The position numbers and the translations under genes are program-made. Shown here in pieces: positions 42,901 to 55,950 of a stretch of DNA of 64,000 nt (positions are counted from its first letter, which is position 1; every line of letters starts with the position of its first letter). The DNA comes from Pseudoroseicyclus aestuarii (GTDB lineage: Bacteria > Pseudomonadota > Alphaproteobacteria > Rhodobacterales > Rhodobacteraceae): contig NZ_QJTE01000001.1 of assembly GCF_003217255.1 (NCBI RefSeq), positions 682,001-746,000 on the forward strand, given 5' to 3'. Under the pieces are notes generated by a model. It did no database searches and was not told the origin of the DNA. It saw only the letters and a list, made by a program, of their open reading frames with translations.

Positions 42901-42938
42901 TCGAGCGTCGCCCGAACTCTCTTCTGACAGGACGTTAG
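39921..42938 (+). CDS. pqiB: PqiB, three MCE domains plus a long repeat tail
   Basis: 1005 residues, almost twice the usual length. It starts at TTG 39921 overlapping the pqiA stop (TTGA); the next ATG is out of frame. One N-terminal helix (VSIVWVVPIAALIVALGIAW), then three MCE/MlaD domains at about 48-120, 160-235 and 295-360 that form hexameric rings across the periplasm. From about 420 on are four to five helical repeats of about 100 residues, with cores like ADARGLVGSEATQALPAQIA, GVARLLAAVDSAQAAA and GVPALVARIDAIA. The tail probably forms or extends a coiled-coil tube or needle. Confidence 0.88.
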   Translation: MSDAAPEVPVQSGRRSLWQRVSIVWVVPIAALIVALGIAWNSWREQGPLIEIVFLDGAGVTAGETELRFRDVTVGLVEEVGFTEDLDQVRVSVRIDRDVAPYVDEEAKFWIVRPEVSTRGVSGLETVLSGVYLQGQWDTVQGEQTSEFEGLTQAPLLGPDRLGLSIVLRASGGLLSSNSPLLYKGVEVGRIGEARVSADGFYVEAPAVIYAPYDNLVTEATRFWDTSGFSVSLGSQGAEINFDSIASLVAGGLTFDTFVSGAELAEEGDVFEVFDDEEPARNSVFQTTDQNSLNLSALFDGNVAGLTIGSLVEINGIRIGTVAGLTGLVDRARFGDTDVRLQTILQIRPSALGLDQEAGAEEALDFLTAAVGEGLRARLVTGNLLTGGLKVQLFYPETVQPASLDLDAEPFPALPTVESDIVDVQATAQGTLDRINDLPIEALLQNASDFLDNAAALLGSDDLQRTPAEVRGLLADVRGVVGSDGVQQLPSQLSEVMAGANALVADVDLILQDIDENEAVPRVLAAVDALSAAASDVNDGLEGLPALLSSLTAVADEAGDLPLDALVSEIAGLAQDARSLVGSEAIQAVPERVASVTEELDGAVQQLRGLLGQVSDQQGVARALAAVDSAGAAADELTEALDGVPALVARIDSLAAQAGEMDLPALSAEVQGLAADARGLVGSEATQALPAQIAALTTQLNGTLGAVRGLVTGITDQDGVARLLAAVDSAQAAASGVEGSIAGVPALIDRLDAVAAQAQSVDLDGIAAQVEGLAADARVLVSSEATQALPGRIGALTDQLSGAASEARELIAEVNETGGAERLLAAVDAAQEAARSVSASVDESLAGVPALVARIDAIAESAQAVPLDQLAGRVDALLRDAQAVIGQDSARQLPEELNGALSELRQILSDLRSQGVIDNVNATLVSARTALEQLAVVADTLPQLAQRADALLVSASGTVGVVGSQTEPALRDLRSALRQVSDAAEAVSSLARAIERRPNSLLTGR

Positions 42939-42946
42939 GACAGCCC

Positions 42947-43534
42947 ATGATCGCCCCCCTGAGACTGCCCCTGATTGGCGCCTCGCTGCTCGCGCTCGCG
43001 GCCTGCGGCGGGCCGGAGTATCGCTACTCGGTCCCTGTCAGCGCGCCCGTGGCCCGCGTAGCCGTCTCCGCCTCCAGCATCGAGGTGCGTGATGTCATGC
43101 TGCCGACCTACGCCTCGCTCGAGGAGATCTACACCGGGCAGGCGGGCGGGCTGATCCAGTCCCAGCCCGACCTTCTCTGGGCGGACGAGCCGGGGCGCGC
43201 CGCCACGCTCGAGCTGTCGCGCGATCTGGGCATCATCACCGGCGCCCGCGTGGCGCCCGAGCCCTGGCCCTTCGACGATTACGCCGACGCGCGCGTCGAG
43301 GTGCGGGTCGAGGAGTTCCTCGCCACGCTGCCGGGCGAGGAGACGCCGGGAAGCTTCCGCATCTCGGGCCAGTATTTCGTGGCGACCCTGGATGCCGAAG
43401 GGCGCGACCGCGCGGCCCGCTTCGACGTCGCCGCCGCGGCGCCGGCCGGCAGCGGCATCGCGGGCGTCGCCGCGGCGCGGGCCGCCGCCATGGCGCAGCT
43501 GGCCGAGACCATCGCCCGCGAGGGCCTGCGTTAA
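42947..43534 (+). CDS. pqiC: PqiC lipoprotein
   Basis: 195 residues with signal and lipobox SLLALAAC (lipidated Cys about residue 19). The mature part is the PqiC/ABC-type transport auxiliary lipoprotein fold (RVAVSASSIEVRDVMLPTYA, WADEPGRAATLELSRDLGII, VRVEEFLATLPG). It would sit at the inner face of the outer membrane and receive the PqiB tube. It starts 8 bp after pqiB and ends directly against corA. Confidence 0.88.
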   Translation: MIAPLRLPLIGASLLALAACGGPEYRYSVPVSAPVARVAVSASSIEVRDVMLPTYASLEEIYTGQAGGLIQSQPDLLWADEPGRAATLELSRDLGIITGARVAPEPWPFDDYADARVEVRVEEFLATLPGEETPGSFRISGQYFVATLDAEGRDRAARFDVAAAAPAGSGIAGVAAARAAAMAQLAETIAREGLR

Positions 43535-44545
43535 ATGCTCTTCGCCTACGGGCGAGGCGCCAAGGGCGGTGAGGGCGAGGGCGGCGCCCTGGTCCGGCTG
43601 CCGCCCGATGCCGATCTGACCCAGGCGGTCTGGATCGACCTCTACCGCCCCACGGCCGAGCAGGCCGAGGCTCTGCAGCGCATCGGCCTGCCGGTGCCCA
43701 GCCTTGCCGAGATGGAAGAGATCGAGATCTCCAACCGCCTCTACCGCGAGGAGGGGGTCGACGTGATGACCGTCGTCCTTCCGGGGCGCGTCGATCCGAC
43801 GCTCGAGGTGCGGGACGACGCCAGCGGGGACCTCGGGCAGCACGTCGCGGCGCCGGTCTCTTTCCTGCTGACGCCCGAGCGGCTGGTCTCGGTGCGCCAC
43901 CATGCGCCGCGCCCCTTCGAAACCTTTGCCGAGCAGGCGGGCCGCTCCAGCGCCGGCTGCGGCAGCACGCTGCGGCTGTTCCTTGGCCTCGTCGAAGAGA
44001 TCGTCGCCCGGCAGGCCGACCTGCTGGAAGGGGCGGGCCGGGCGCTCGACCGCGTGTCGGCGACGGTCTTCGGCAGCGACGACCATCCCGCGCCCGAGTT
44101 GAAGCAGGCGCTGAGGGACATCGGCCGGCAGGGGGAGTTGATGGGCCGCGTGCGGCTGGGCCTGCTCACGCTGGAGCGCATGCTTTCGGTGGTGCAGCTC
44201 TGGCACGGGAAGGGGCCGGACCGCGAGGTCACCCCGCTGATCAAGAGCCTGATGCGCGACATCAACGCCCTCGAGGTGCATGCCGATTTTCTGGCGAACC
44301 GCGTGAGCCTCGCCACCGATGCGACGCTCGGCCATATCAACCTTGACCAGAACGAGAGCATCAAGGCGCTGTCTGTCGTCGCCGCGCTGTTCCTGCCGCC
44401 GACGCTGATCGCGAGCATCTACGGCATGAACTTCAAGGTGATGCCCGAACTCGACCTTGCCTGGGGCTATCCGGTGGTGCTGGGCGCCATGGTCGTCTCT
44501 TCCGCCGGCACCTGGGCCTGGTTCAAGTCGCGCGGCTGGCTGTAG
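43535..44545 (+). CDS. corA: CorA family divalent cation transporter
   Basis: 336 residues. A cytoplasmic alpha/beta funnel, a long stalk helix (TPLIKSLMRDINALEVHADFLANRVSLATDATL) and two C-terminal membrane helices flanking the selectivity motif YGMNF (IASIYGMNFKVMPEL). It carries Mg, or Co/Ni/Zn in some members, as a pentamer. The ATG follows the pqiC stop with no gap (TAAATG), so it is read as the last gene of the pqi operon. Confidence 0.92.
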   Translation: MLFAYGRGAKGGEGEGGALVRLPPDADLTQAVWIDLYRPTAEQAEALQRIGLPVPSLAEMEEIEISNRLYREEGVDVMTVVLPGRVDPTLEVRDDASGDLGQHVAAPVSFLLTPERLVSVRHHAPRPFETFAEQAGRSSAGCGSTLRLFLGLVEEIVARQADLLEGAGRALDRVSATVFGSDDHPAPELKQALRDIGRQGELMGRVRLGLLTLERMLSVVQLWHGKGPDREVTPLIKSLMRDINALEVHADFLANRVSLATDATLGHINLDQNESIKALSVVAALFLPPTLIASIYGMNFKVMPELDLAWGYPVVLGAMVVSSAGTWAWFKSRGWL

Positions 44546-44578
44546 CGGCGGCGAGCGCGGGCCCGCCGCCAGCCGTGG

Positions 44579-48316
<3,738 letters not shown>

Positions 48317-48320
<4 letters not shown>

Positions 48321-49774
48321 GCCGCCGGCGCGACCTCCCGGAAGAGGGCGGCATAGGCCTGGGCGGAGGGGCCCCAGCCGACGGGCTGGCGCATCGCGTT
48401 GCGCTGGAGCTGGCCCCAGAGGTCGGAGCGGGCGTAAAGATCGCAAAGCTGGTCGATCGCCACGCCGAAGGTTTCGGCGATGACGGGGTGGAACTGCACC
48501 CCCGTCGCGACGCCGCGGTCAAGCGCGGCGGCATTGGCATTGATGACGGTATCGGCGAGGCCGCCGGTCATCGCCACCAGCGGAACCGTCCCGTAGCGCA
48601 GCGCGTAAAGCTGGGTCAGGCCGCAGGGTTCGAACCGTGAGGGCACGAGGATCGCGTCGCCGCCGGCGATCAGCCGATGCGCCAGCACTTCGTCGTAGCC
48701 GATCTGCACGGCAAGGTTCGGCTCGCGCTCCGCCATCTCGCGCAGGGCGTCTTCGAACCGCGCCTCGCCCGATCCCAGAAGCGCGAGCTGGCCGCCGCGC
48801 CGCAGCAGGCGGGGCAGGGCCTCGATCAGCAGGTCGATGCCCTTCTGCTCGGTCAGGCGGGTGACGCAGACGCAGAGTGGCCCCTCGGCCTCGGGCAGGC
48901 CCATGGCACCGCGCAGGGCGGCGGTATTGGGGGCCTTGCCGCGGGCGCTGCGGTATGTGCGGTTGATGTGCTCGTCCGTCGCCGGGTTCCAGACGGTCTC
49001 GTCGATGCCGTTCAGGATCCCCGAAAGATGGTCGCGGCGGCTGCGCAGCAGTCCGTCGAGGCCGCCGCCGTAGTCGTCGCGCATCAGCTCGGCCGCGTAG
49101 GTGGGCGAGACGGTGGTCAGCCGATCCGCCGAGGTCAGCCCCGCCTTGAGCGCCGAGATCCGCCCCCAGAACTCGAAGCCATCGGGGGTGAACCGCTCCG
49201 GCGGCAAGCGCAGCGCAGAGAGGCGGCTGGCCTCGGCGAGGCCCTGGAAGGCGATGTTGTGGATCGTGACGATGGTGCCGACCTTGCCGGTCCCGCCCAT
49301 GGCATGAACGTATTCAGGGGCCAGCGCCGCCTGCCAATCGTGGCACTGCAGCACCTCGGGGCGCCAGGTCCCGCCCTCTGCCTGGGCGTCAGTCACGCCC
49401 TCGAGGCCGATGCGCGCGGCGATCCAGCTAAGCGCGGCAAAGCGCTCGGGGTTGTCGGGCCAGTCGGCCCCGCTTTCGTCGATGTAGGGTCCGCCCGGAC
49501 GGTCGTAGAGATGCGGCGCATCGAGGACCAGAAGGTCCAGATCCGCCGCCTCTGCCGCCAGAACCCTGGCCGCGCCGCCGAAGAGGTCCGGATCCTCGAG
49601 GACGCTGCGGGTCTCGGAGAGTTGCGCCATGACCGCCGGATAGCCGGGGATCAGCACCCGCATCCGCAGCCCTTCCTGCATCAGGGCCGAGGGCAGGGCG
49701 CCCACGACATCGGCAAGCCCGCCGGTCTTGATCAGCGGGGCGCATTCGGAGGCAACGGAAAGTACGTCGGTCAC
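48317..49774 (-). CDS. glgA: Glycogen synthase (ADP-glucose), GT5
   Basis: 485 residues. N-terminal KTGGLADVVGALP loop (ADP-glucose site), HDWQAALAP, VTIHNIAFQG, and C-terminal TRLTEQKGIDLLIEAL and SRFEPCGLTQLYALRYG are typical of bacterial GlgA. It extends alpha-1,4 glucan from ADP-glucose. The start is GTG 49774 with GAGGAG ten bases upstream; it lies 37 bp after glgC. Confidence 0.95.
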
Positions 49775-49811
49775 GGGGTCACGGCTCCTCTTGGGGACGG
49801 GTATTAACGGC

Positions 49812-51089
49812 TCATCCGCGCGCTTTAGTTCCCGTCTCCGCGGCCCAGGCGTCGATCATCGGCTGGGTGACCAGCGTCACGCCTCCGGGCGAGACGCGGA
49901 AATGGCGCGCATCCTCTTCGGGATCCTCCCCGACGACGAGGCCTTCGGGGATCGAGACCCCTGCATCGACGACGGCGCGGGTCAGCCGGGCATGGCGGGC
50001 GATGGTGACGTAGGGCAGCACCACGCAGTGATCGAGCACGGCGTAGGAATTGGTATGCACCTGCGTGAACAGGAGCGAATTGCGCACCTCGGTGCCCGAG
50101 ACGATGCAGCCGCCCGAGACCATGGAGGAAACCGCGCTGCCGCGCCGCTTCTCCTCGTCGTGGATGAACTTGGCGGGCGGGGCGGCCTCGGAATAGGTCG
50201 AGATCGGCCAGTCGCGGTCCCAGAGGTTCAGCTCCGGGTCGAAGTTGGTCAGATCGATGTTCGCCTGCCAGAAGGCATCGACGGTGCCGACGTCGCGCCA
50301 GTAGGCCTCGCGCCCCTCGTCGCGCACGCAGGAGTCGTCGAAACGATGCGCCATGGCGCGCCCCTGCTCGACCAGCCGCGGGATCAGGTCGGTGCCGAAA
50401 TCGTGGCTGGAGCCATCGTCATGGGCGTCGTTCAGCAGCAGCTCGCGCAGGAGCGGCCAGGAGAAGACGTAGATCCCCATCGAGGCCAGCGCCTTGTCCG
50501 GATGGCCGGGCATGGCCGGCGGATCGGCGGGCTTCTCGAGGAAGGAGGTGATGCGCCCGCTCTCGTCGGTGTCCATCACGCCGAAGGCGCTGGCCTCCTC
50601 GCGCGGGACGGTCAGGCAGCCGACGGTGACATCGGCGCCGCTGTCGACATGCTGCTGCAGCATGATCTCGTAATCCATCTTGTAGATGTGGTCGCCGGCC
50701 AGGATCACGATGTGGTCGATGTTGTAGCCGTCGATGATATCGACGTTCTGCGTCACGGCATCGGCGGTGCCGCGGTACCACATGCTCTCGTCCATCCGCT
50801 GCGAGGCGGGCAGGATGTCGAAGAACTCGTTCCGCTCGGGGCGCAGCGGCGTCCAGGCGTGCTGCAGGTGGCGGATCAGGCTGTGCGCCTTGTACTGGGT
50901 GGCCACGGCGATCTTGCGGATGCCGGAATTGGTCGCGTTCGACAGGGCGAAGTCGATGATCCGCGCCTTGCCGCCGAAGTAGACGGCCGGCTTCACGCGC
51001 CGGTCGGTCAGCTCGCGCAGGCGGCTGCCGCGGCCTCCGGCCAGCACGAAGGCCATGGTGCGCTGTGACAATCTGTGGGTCTGCTGCAT
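49812..51089 (-). CDS. glgC: Glucose-1-phosphate adenylyltransferase
   Basis: 425 residues. Pyrophosphorylase loop [71 protein letters not shown], and a C-terminal beta-helix region for allosteric control. It makes ADP-glucose, the committed step of glycogen synthesis. ATG 51089 has a purine-rich site; 25 further in-frame residues upstream are low-complexity. First gene of the glycogen operon; no glgB is present in the window. Confidence 0.95.
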   Translation of the reverse strand: MQQTHRLSQRTMAFVLAGGRGSRLRELTDRRVKPAVYFGGKARIIDFALSNATNSGIRKIAVATQYKAHSLIRHLQHAWTPLRPERNEFFDILPASQRMDESMWYRGTADAVTQNVDIIDGYNIDHIVILAGDHIYKMDYEIMLQQHVDSGADVTVGCLTVPREEASAFGVMDTDESGRITSFLEKPADPPAMPGHPDKALASMGIYVFSWPLLRELLLNDAHDDGSSHDFGTDLIPRLVEQGRAMAHRFDDSCVRDEGREAYWRDVGTVDAFWQANIDLTNFDPELNLWDRDWPISTYSEAAPPAKFIHDEEKRRGSAVSSMVSGGCIVSGTEVRNSLLFTQVHTNSYAVLDHCVVLPYVTIARHARLTRAVVDAGVSIPEGLVVGEDPEEDARHFRVSPGGVTLVTQPMIDAWAAETGTKARG

Positions 51090-51201
51090 TGATCTCGCCC
51101 CTCCCTCGGCGCGCCCCCCGCGCCGGTTCGGTGTCGAGACTAGCCCAGCGGACCCGCGCTGCAAAGGCGCCGCCGTCGCCCTTGGCGCGAAAGTTTCGCG
51201 G

Positions 51202-51882
51202 CTACAGAAGGTTGCGCGGCTGCGGCGGGCGCAGGCGCAGATCGGCCGGCAGGGCGTGGTCCATCACCCGCTGGGCATTGGGCATGTCGTTGTGCATCAC
51301 CCGCTGCGTCGCAACGGCGCGGGTATGCCCAAGGCTCAGCCAGCGCTGGATCAGCCGGGCGCGGATATCCTCGATCGGGACCTCGAGGAAGGCCGAGACA
51401 TGCCAGAGCGGCGCGAGGCGCGACCAGGGCGCCTCGTCGTGGAGCAGGTAGTTGCCCTCGACGATGACCACCGGGCAATCCGAGGGTACGACCTGCGCGC
51501 CGGCGATGGCGATGTCGCGGGCCCGGTCAAAGATCGGGGCGACGACATCCTCTTCGGCGGCGAGGCGGCGGATCAGGTGAAGAAAGCCGCCCGCGTCGAA
51601 GCTTTCGGGGGCGCCCTTGCGGGTGCGCATCCCCCACATGTCCAAGACCGCGTTGTCGAGGTGGAAGCCGTCCATCGGCACCACCTCGGCCTGGCACTTC
51701 TTCAGCCGCAGGCGCTTGGCCAGTTCGGCGGCGAGGGTGGTCTTGCCGCTGGCGGGTGCGCCGGCGATGGCGACGAGGATGCGGTGCTGCTGCGTCCGCA
51801 GCGCCTCGACGCGCTCTGTCAGGGCTTCCACCTGCTCGGTCAGATCCAGCACCTTGCCCTCGTTGCCCCCGTCAGACTGCAT
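51202..51882 (-). CDS. frcK: FrcK-type sugar kinase-like P-loop protein
   Basis: 226 residues of the uridine kinase/phosphoribulokinase-like group. A helical N-terminus precedes P-loop [52 protein letters not shown] and [15 protein letters not shown] follow. It overlaps the frcA stop by 11 bp and has a GAGGAG site. In Sinorhizobium the same gene ends frcBCAK and is described as a putative kinase; the phosphorylated substrate is not certain. Confidence 0.85.
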   Translation of the reverse strand: MQSDGGNEGKVLDLTEQVEALTERVEALRTQQHRILVAIAGAPASGKTTLAAELAKRLRLKKCQAEVVPMDGFHLDNAVLDMWGMRTRKGAPESFDAGGFLHLIRRLAAEEDVVAPIFDRARDIAIAGAQVVPSDCPVVIVEGNYLLHDEAPWSRLAPLWHVSAFLEVPIEDIRARLIQRWLSLGHTRAVATQRVMHNDMPNAQRVMDHALPADLRLRPPQPRNLL

Positions 51883-52648
51883 TCAACTCCTCTTCGGGAG
51901 CCTTAGCGCCCGTCATATAGGCAACTGCGTCGGACATGGAGTGGTTTTTCGGGTCGATGACGCAAAGACGCCGGCCAAGGCGATGTACATGCACCCGGTC
52001 CGCCACCTCGAAGACATGCGGCATGTTGTGGCTGATCAGGATGATCGGGATGCCCTTGGCGCGCACGTCCTGGATCAGCTCCAGCACGCGGCGGCTTTCC
52101 TTGACGCCGAGCGCGGCGGTCGGCTCGTCGAGGATCACCACCTTCGAGCCGAAGGCGGCGGCGCGGGCGACGGCGACGCCCTGCCGCTGCCCGCCCGACA
52201 GCGTCTCGACCGGCTGGTTGATGTTCTGGATCGTCATCAGCCCCAGGTCGTTCAGCTTCTCGCGGGCGAAGCGCTCCATCTCCTTGTGGTCCAGCTGGCG
52301 CAGCACGCGGCCCATGAACCCCGGTTTCCGGATCTCGCGGCCCATGAACATGTTGTCGGCGATCGAGAGGGCGGGGGACATCGCGAGGGTCTGGTAGACC
52401 GTCTCGATCCCGGCGCGGCGGGCGTCGTGCGGTGTGGCGAAGCGCACCGGCTCTCCGTTCAGGCGGATCTCGCCCTCGTCGGGGATCACGGCGCCCGACA
52501 GCGCCTTGATCAGGGTCGATTTGCCGGCGCCGTTGTCGCCGATCACCGCCAGCACCTCGCCCGGGTAAAGCTCGAAGTCGCAGTGGTCGAGCGCGGTGAC
52601 GCGGCCGTAGTGCTTGACGAGGCCCTTGGCAGAAAGAATGGGGGTCAT
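51872..52648 (-). CDS. frcA: Fructose ABC importer ATPase FrcA
   Basis: 258 residues, a single ABC domain. Walker A GDNGAGKSTLIKAL, Q-loop TVYQTLAMSP, signature LSGGQRQGVAVARAA, Walker B VVILDEPTAALG, switch ISHNMPHVF. GREIRKPGFMG and the C-terminal HRLGRRLCVIDPK are typical of FrcA. Single-domain ATPases in ribose/fructose-type (CUT2) systems act as dimers. ATG 52648 overlaps the frcC stop (ATGA). Confidence 0.93.
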   Translation of the reverse strand: MTPILSAKGLVKHYGRVTALDHCDFELYPGEVLAVIGDNGAGKSTLIKALSGAVIPDEGEIRLNGEPVRFATPHDARRAGIETVYQTLAMSPALSIADNMFMGREIRKPGFMGRVLRQLDHKEMERFAREKLNDLGLMTIQNINQPVETLSGGQRQGVAVARAAAFGSKVVILDEPTAALGVKESRRVLELIQDVRAKGIPIILISHNMPHVFEVADRVHVHRLGRRLCVIDPKNHSMSDAVAYMTGAKAPEEELNAV

Positions 52649-53709
52649 GCCGATACCTTCCTGATCCACTGGTCCACGGCCACGGCGGCGATGATCAGCA
52701 CGCCGATGAAGAAGTAGGTCCATTGCGCATCCGCCCCCATCAGCCGCAGGCCGAGGGAGAAGACGCCGACGATCAGCGCGCCGAAGAGCGTGCCGAGGAT
52801 GCTGCCGCGCCCGCCGAAGAGAGAGATGCCGCCGATCACCACGGCGGTGATCGATTCGATGTTCGCCTCGTAGGCCGAGGTCGGCGAGACGGAGCCGATG
52901 CGCCCGATCAGCGCCCAGCCGGCGAAGCCGCAAATCAGCCCGGCGAGGGTATAGACCCCGATCAGGGTGCGATCCGCGTTCACGCCCGAAAGCTGCGCGG
53001 CCTCTGCGTCGTCGCCCACGGCATAGACATGCCGCCCCCAGGCGGTGGAGCGCAGGATCCAGGCCAGGCCCAGCACCAGCACCACCATGAAGACCACGCC
53101 GACGGTGAAGACCGCGCCGCCGATCTGGAACTTGGCCCCGAAAAGCTGCAGCAGCGACGCCTCGGCCTGGATGTCCTGCGCGCGGATCGTCTCGTTGCGG
53201 GAATAGAGGTAATTGGTGGCGAGAAAGACCTGCCATGTGCCCAGCGTGACGATGAAGGGCGGCAGCTTCATCTTCGCGACCAGTGTCCCGTTGATCGCGC
53301 CGCACAGCGCGCCGCAGCCCAGACCGCAGGCCAGCGCCAAGGGCACCGGGATGCCGTAGCGAAAGGCGAATTGCCCCATCACGACGGAGCTGAGGACGGT
53401 GATCGCGCCGACCGACAAATCGATGCCGGCGGTCAGGATCACAAGGCTTTGCGCCGCGGCGACGATGCCGACGATCTGCACCTGCTGCAGCACCAGCGTC
53501 AGCGAAAAGGGCGAGAAGAACCTGTCGCCGATCAGCAGGCCGAAGATCGCGATCGAGGCGATCAGCACGATCAGCGGCACCAGCGCCGGCGTCGCATGCA
53601 GCGTGTTTTGCACCCGGGTCATCAGCCCGGCGCGGCGACTGCCGAACTCCGCCGGTGTCTCCGTCCGCCTCTCGCGGACCGAGGTTTCGTAGTCGCTCTC
53701 GCCTGTCAT
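52645..53709 (-). CDS. frcC: Fructose ABC importer permease FrcC
   Basis: 354 residues with about ten helices, CUT2/RbsC-like. Family motif LVILTAGIDLSVGAITVLSSVVMGQF and the EAA-like loop GVNADRTLIGVYTLAGLICGFAGWAL. It forms a homodimeric channel with FrcA. The N-terminal 30 residues are hydrophilic and cytoplasmic. A GGGGGGAG site precedes ATG 53709; a strong hairpin separates it from frcB. Confidence 0.93.
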   Translation of the reverse strand: MTGESDYETSVRERRTETPAEFGSRRAGLMTRVQNTLHATPALVPLIVLIASIAIFGLLIGDRFFSPFSLTLVLQQVQIVGIVAAAQSLVILTAGIDLSVGAITVLSSVVMGQFAFRYGIPVPLALACGLGCGALCGAINGTLVAKMKLPPFIVTLGTWQVFLATNYLYSRNETIRAQDIQAEASLLQLFGAKFQIGGAVFTVGVVFMVVLVLGLAWILRSTAWGRHVYAVGDDAEAAQLSGVNADRTLIGVYTLAGLICGFAGWALIGRIGSVSPTSAYEANIESITAVVIGGISLFGGRGSILGTLFGALIVGVFSLGLRLMGADAQWTYFFIGVLIIAAVAVDQWIRKVSA

Positions 53710-53740
53710 TGCCGGCTCCCCCCGTCAGGCCCTGTCGAAA

Positions 53741-53772
53741 CGGCGGCCCGGCCCCTCCTTGCCGGGCCGCCG
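53741..53772 (-). terminator. Intercistronic hairpin between frcB and frcC
   Basis: Perfect 12-bp arms CGGCGGCCCGGC / GCCGGGCCGCCG with an 8-base loop, followed by GTTTCG on the minus strand. Such structures in sugar ABC operons stabilise the binding-protein part of the message or attenuate read-through, raising FrcB over the membrane parts. Confidence 0.75.
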
Positions 53773-53794
53773 GGTGGTCATCACGCGCGGGCCA

Positions 53795-54823
53795 TCAGCC
53801 CCAGCAGAGGTCCTGACCTTCCTCGGCCGAGATCGACTCCACCGCATCGACCGGCGCATCGGTCACCAGCTGCACGCCGGTATCGGTGAAATCCTTGCCC
53901 TCGGTCGGCTGGGGCAGGGTGCCGTCGGTGGCGTACTGGTGGATCGCCTCGATCCCCAGCCGCGCCATGTCGAGCGGGTACTGCTGCGAGGTGGCGCCGA
54001 TCACGCCGTCGGCCACGTTCTGAACGCCGGGGCAACCGCCGTCGACGCTGACGATCAGCACGTCGTTCTCGCGCCCGATGGCGCGCAGCGCCTCGTAGGC
54101 GCCGGCGGCGGCGGGCTCGTTGATGGTATAGACGACGTCGATCATCGGATCCTGCGTCAGCAGGTTCTCCATCGCGGTGCGCCCGCCTTCCTCGTTGCCT
54201 TGGGTGACGTCATGGCCGACGATGCGGGGGTCGTCCTCGTCGCCGTAGCGGTTCGGATCGCCGATATCGATGCCGAAGCCCTGCATGAAGCCCTGGTCGC
54301 GCAGCACGCCCACGGTCGGCTGGCTGACGTTCAGGTCGAGAAAGGCGATGTGCGCGTCCGCGGCGCCATCGCCCATCGTCGCGGCCGCCCACTCTCCGAT
54401 CAGCTCCCCGGCGAGGAAGTTGTCGGTGGCGAAGGTGGCATCGGCGGCATCGACGGGGTCGAGCGGCGTGTCGAGCGCGATCACGAGGATCCCGGCGTCG
54501 CGCGCCTGCTGGACAGAGCTGACGATCGCCGAGGTGTCCGAGGCGGTCAGCAGGATGCCGGCGGCGCCGCTGGCGATGCAGGTCTCGATCGCGTCGACCT
54601 GGCTTTCGTGATCGCCGTCTACGGTGCCGGCATAGCTGTTGAGCGTCATGCCCAGCTCTTCGGCGGCCTGGCTCGCCCCTTCGCGCATCTTCACGAAGAA
54701 GGGGTTGGTGTCGGTTTTCGTCACGATGCAGGCGAGGATATCCTCGTCCTGCGCCGCGGCGGCCTGCGATAGTGCCACGAGGGCAGCCAGCGCGGATGCG
54801 CAGCAGATGGTCGTGCGGTTCAT
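53795..54823 (-). CDS. frcB: Fructose-type sugar-binding protein FrcB
   Basis: 342 residues. Sec signal ([19 protein letters not shown]), then a periplasmic-binding-protein-4-like fold: [95 protein letters not shown]. It delivers the sugar to FrcC/FrcA. ATG 54823 has an AGGGAGG site and places the signal at the N-terminus; a longer in-frame start at 54850 adds nine residues. First gene of the operon. Confidence 0.92.
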   Translation of the reverse strand: MNRTTICCASALAALVALSQAAAAQDEDILACIVTKTDTNPFFVKMREGASQAAEELGMTLNSYAGTVDGDHESQVDAIETCIASGAAGILLTASDTSAIVSSVQQARDAGILVIALDTPLDPVDAADATFATDNFLAGELIGEWAAATMGDGAADAHIAFLDLNVSQPTVGVLRDQGFMQGFGIDIGDPNRYGDEDDPRIVGHDVTQGNEEGGRTAMENLLTQDPMIDVVYTINEPAAAGAYEALRAIGRENDVLIVSVDGGCPGVQNVADGVIGATSQQYPLDMARLGIEAIHQYATDGTLPQPTEGKDFTDTGVQLVTDAPVDAVESISAEEGQDLCWG

Positions 54824-55153
54824 GTCGTCCTCCCTGGGGTCACCCGCCACTCCTCCTTGGCGGGATCATGGCAGCTTCCGCAGATGAGACGCGTCGGTCA
54901 AGCCGCCGTTTGTACGGCTTTGCAGGAATTTTCGCGGCCCTCCGGCGCGGGGGAGGCGGCTGCGCCCTTGTCTCGCGACGAGGGATGTCGGACAAGGAGC
55001 GCGACGTGCCGCTGGATACGCGGGCCGGTTGATCGGCCCTGACGTGGCAGGAATGCGGCGGAACTCGCGCGCATGCCGATGGTTCATTTGTTGGAACCCA
55101 CGGGTCCGACCATGAGCGGCGGGCATGCGGGACCGGAAGGGGAGGGAGCGCGG
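54824..55153. other. Divergent frcB / otsB intergenic region
   Basis: 330 bp. It holds a nested hairpin at 54966-54997 (outer arms CCTTGTC/GACAAGG, inner CGAC/GTCG, loop GAGGGAT), a weaker CCCGCC/GGCGGG hairpin at 54843-54864 in the frcB leader, and the EcfG-like element at 55060-55084. No open frame with a convincing ribosome site was seen. Confidence 0.5.
55060..55084 (+). promoter_or_regulatory. EcfG-like promoter before otsBA
   Basis: GGAAC (55060-55064), 16-base spacer, GGTT (55081-55084). The known EcfG consensus is GGAAC-N16/17-CGTT, so one of nine bases differs. Start of transcription would be near 55091, giving a leader of about 60 bases to otsB. Confidence 0.6.
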
Positions 55154-55945
55154 ATGTATTACGAGATGATCGGCTTTCACGGCGAGGCGCAGGACGAGCC
55201 GTTGACCGACGAGATCGAATGCCCCGATCTGTCGAAGGCGACCCTGTTCCTCGATTTGGATGGCACGCTGGTCGATCTGGCGCCGACGCCGGATGGCATT
55301 CAGGTCGCGCCCGATCTGGGCGAGCTTCTTGGCCTGCTCTACGAGCGCACCGAGGGGCGGACAGTCATCATCAGCGGCCGCGCCATCGAGGATGCGGCGC
55401 AGTACCTGCAGGGCTTCGGCGGCCCGATGATCGGCGGCCACGGCGCGCAGGAGCGGCTGGTCGATGGCACGATCAAGCGCCACGAGCTTGCCGACGAGAC
55501 CACTGTGCAGCGGCTGGGCGACATGGCGGACAGCTTTGCCGCGACGCATCCCGGCCTGCTGTGCGAGCGCAAGCCCACCGGCGTGGTGCTGCATTTCCGC
55601 AAGGACGAGTCCCTTGCGGCGCCGGCCTATGCCTTCCTGCGCGCCCTGAGCGAGACGCACCGCGGCTTTGACCTGCATCATTCGAAGATGGCCTACGAGC
55701 TTCGGCCTGCGGGCATCGGCAAGGATGTCTCGATGCGCAAGATGATGCAGCAGGACGGCTTTGCCGGCACGCGCCCGATCTTCTTCGGCGACGACGTGAC
55801 CGACGAGCCGGCGCTGCAATGGGTGGCCGCGCAGGGCGGCATCGCCGTCAAGATCGGCGAAGGCGAGACCGCCGCGCAGGCCCGGCTCGAAGACCCGAGT
55901 TCAGCCCGCCGGACCCTGCGCCGCTGGACCCAGAAGGAACACTGA
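55154..55945 (+). CDS. otsB: Trehalose-6-phosphate phosphatase
   Basis: 263 residues, HAD superfamily. Motif I DLDGTLVDL, motif II VIISGRAIED, motif IV FFGDDVTDEPAL. It releases trehalose from trehalose-6-P in the cytoplasm. ATG 55154 (GAGGGAG site) is preferred over ATG 55073, whose 27 extra residues are not family-like and would put the EcfG-like element next to the start codon. otsA follows after 5 bp. Confidence 0.92.
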   Translation: MYYEMIGFHGEAQDEPLTDEIECPDLSKATLFLDLDGTLVDLAPTPDGIQVAPDLGELLGLLYERTEGRTVIISGRAIEDAAQYLQGFGGPMIGGHGAQERLVDGTIKRHELADETTVQRLGDMADSFAATHPGLLCERKPTGVVLHFRKDESLAAPAYAFLRALSETHRGFDLHHSKMAYELRPAGIGKDVSMRKMMQQDGFAGTRPIFFGDDVTDEPALQWVAAQGGIAVKIGEGETAAQARLEDPSSARRTLRRWTQKEH

Positions 55946-55950
55946 ACTTC

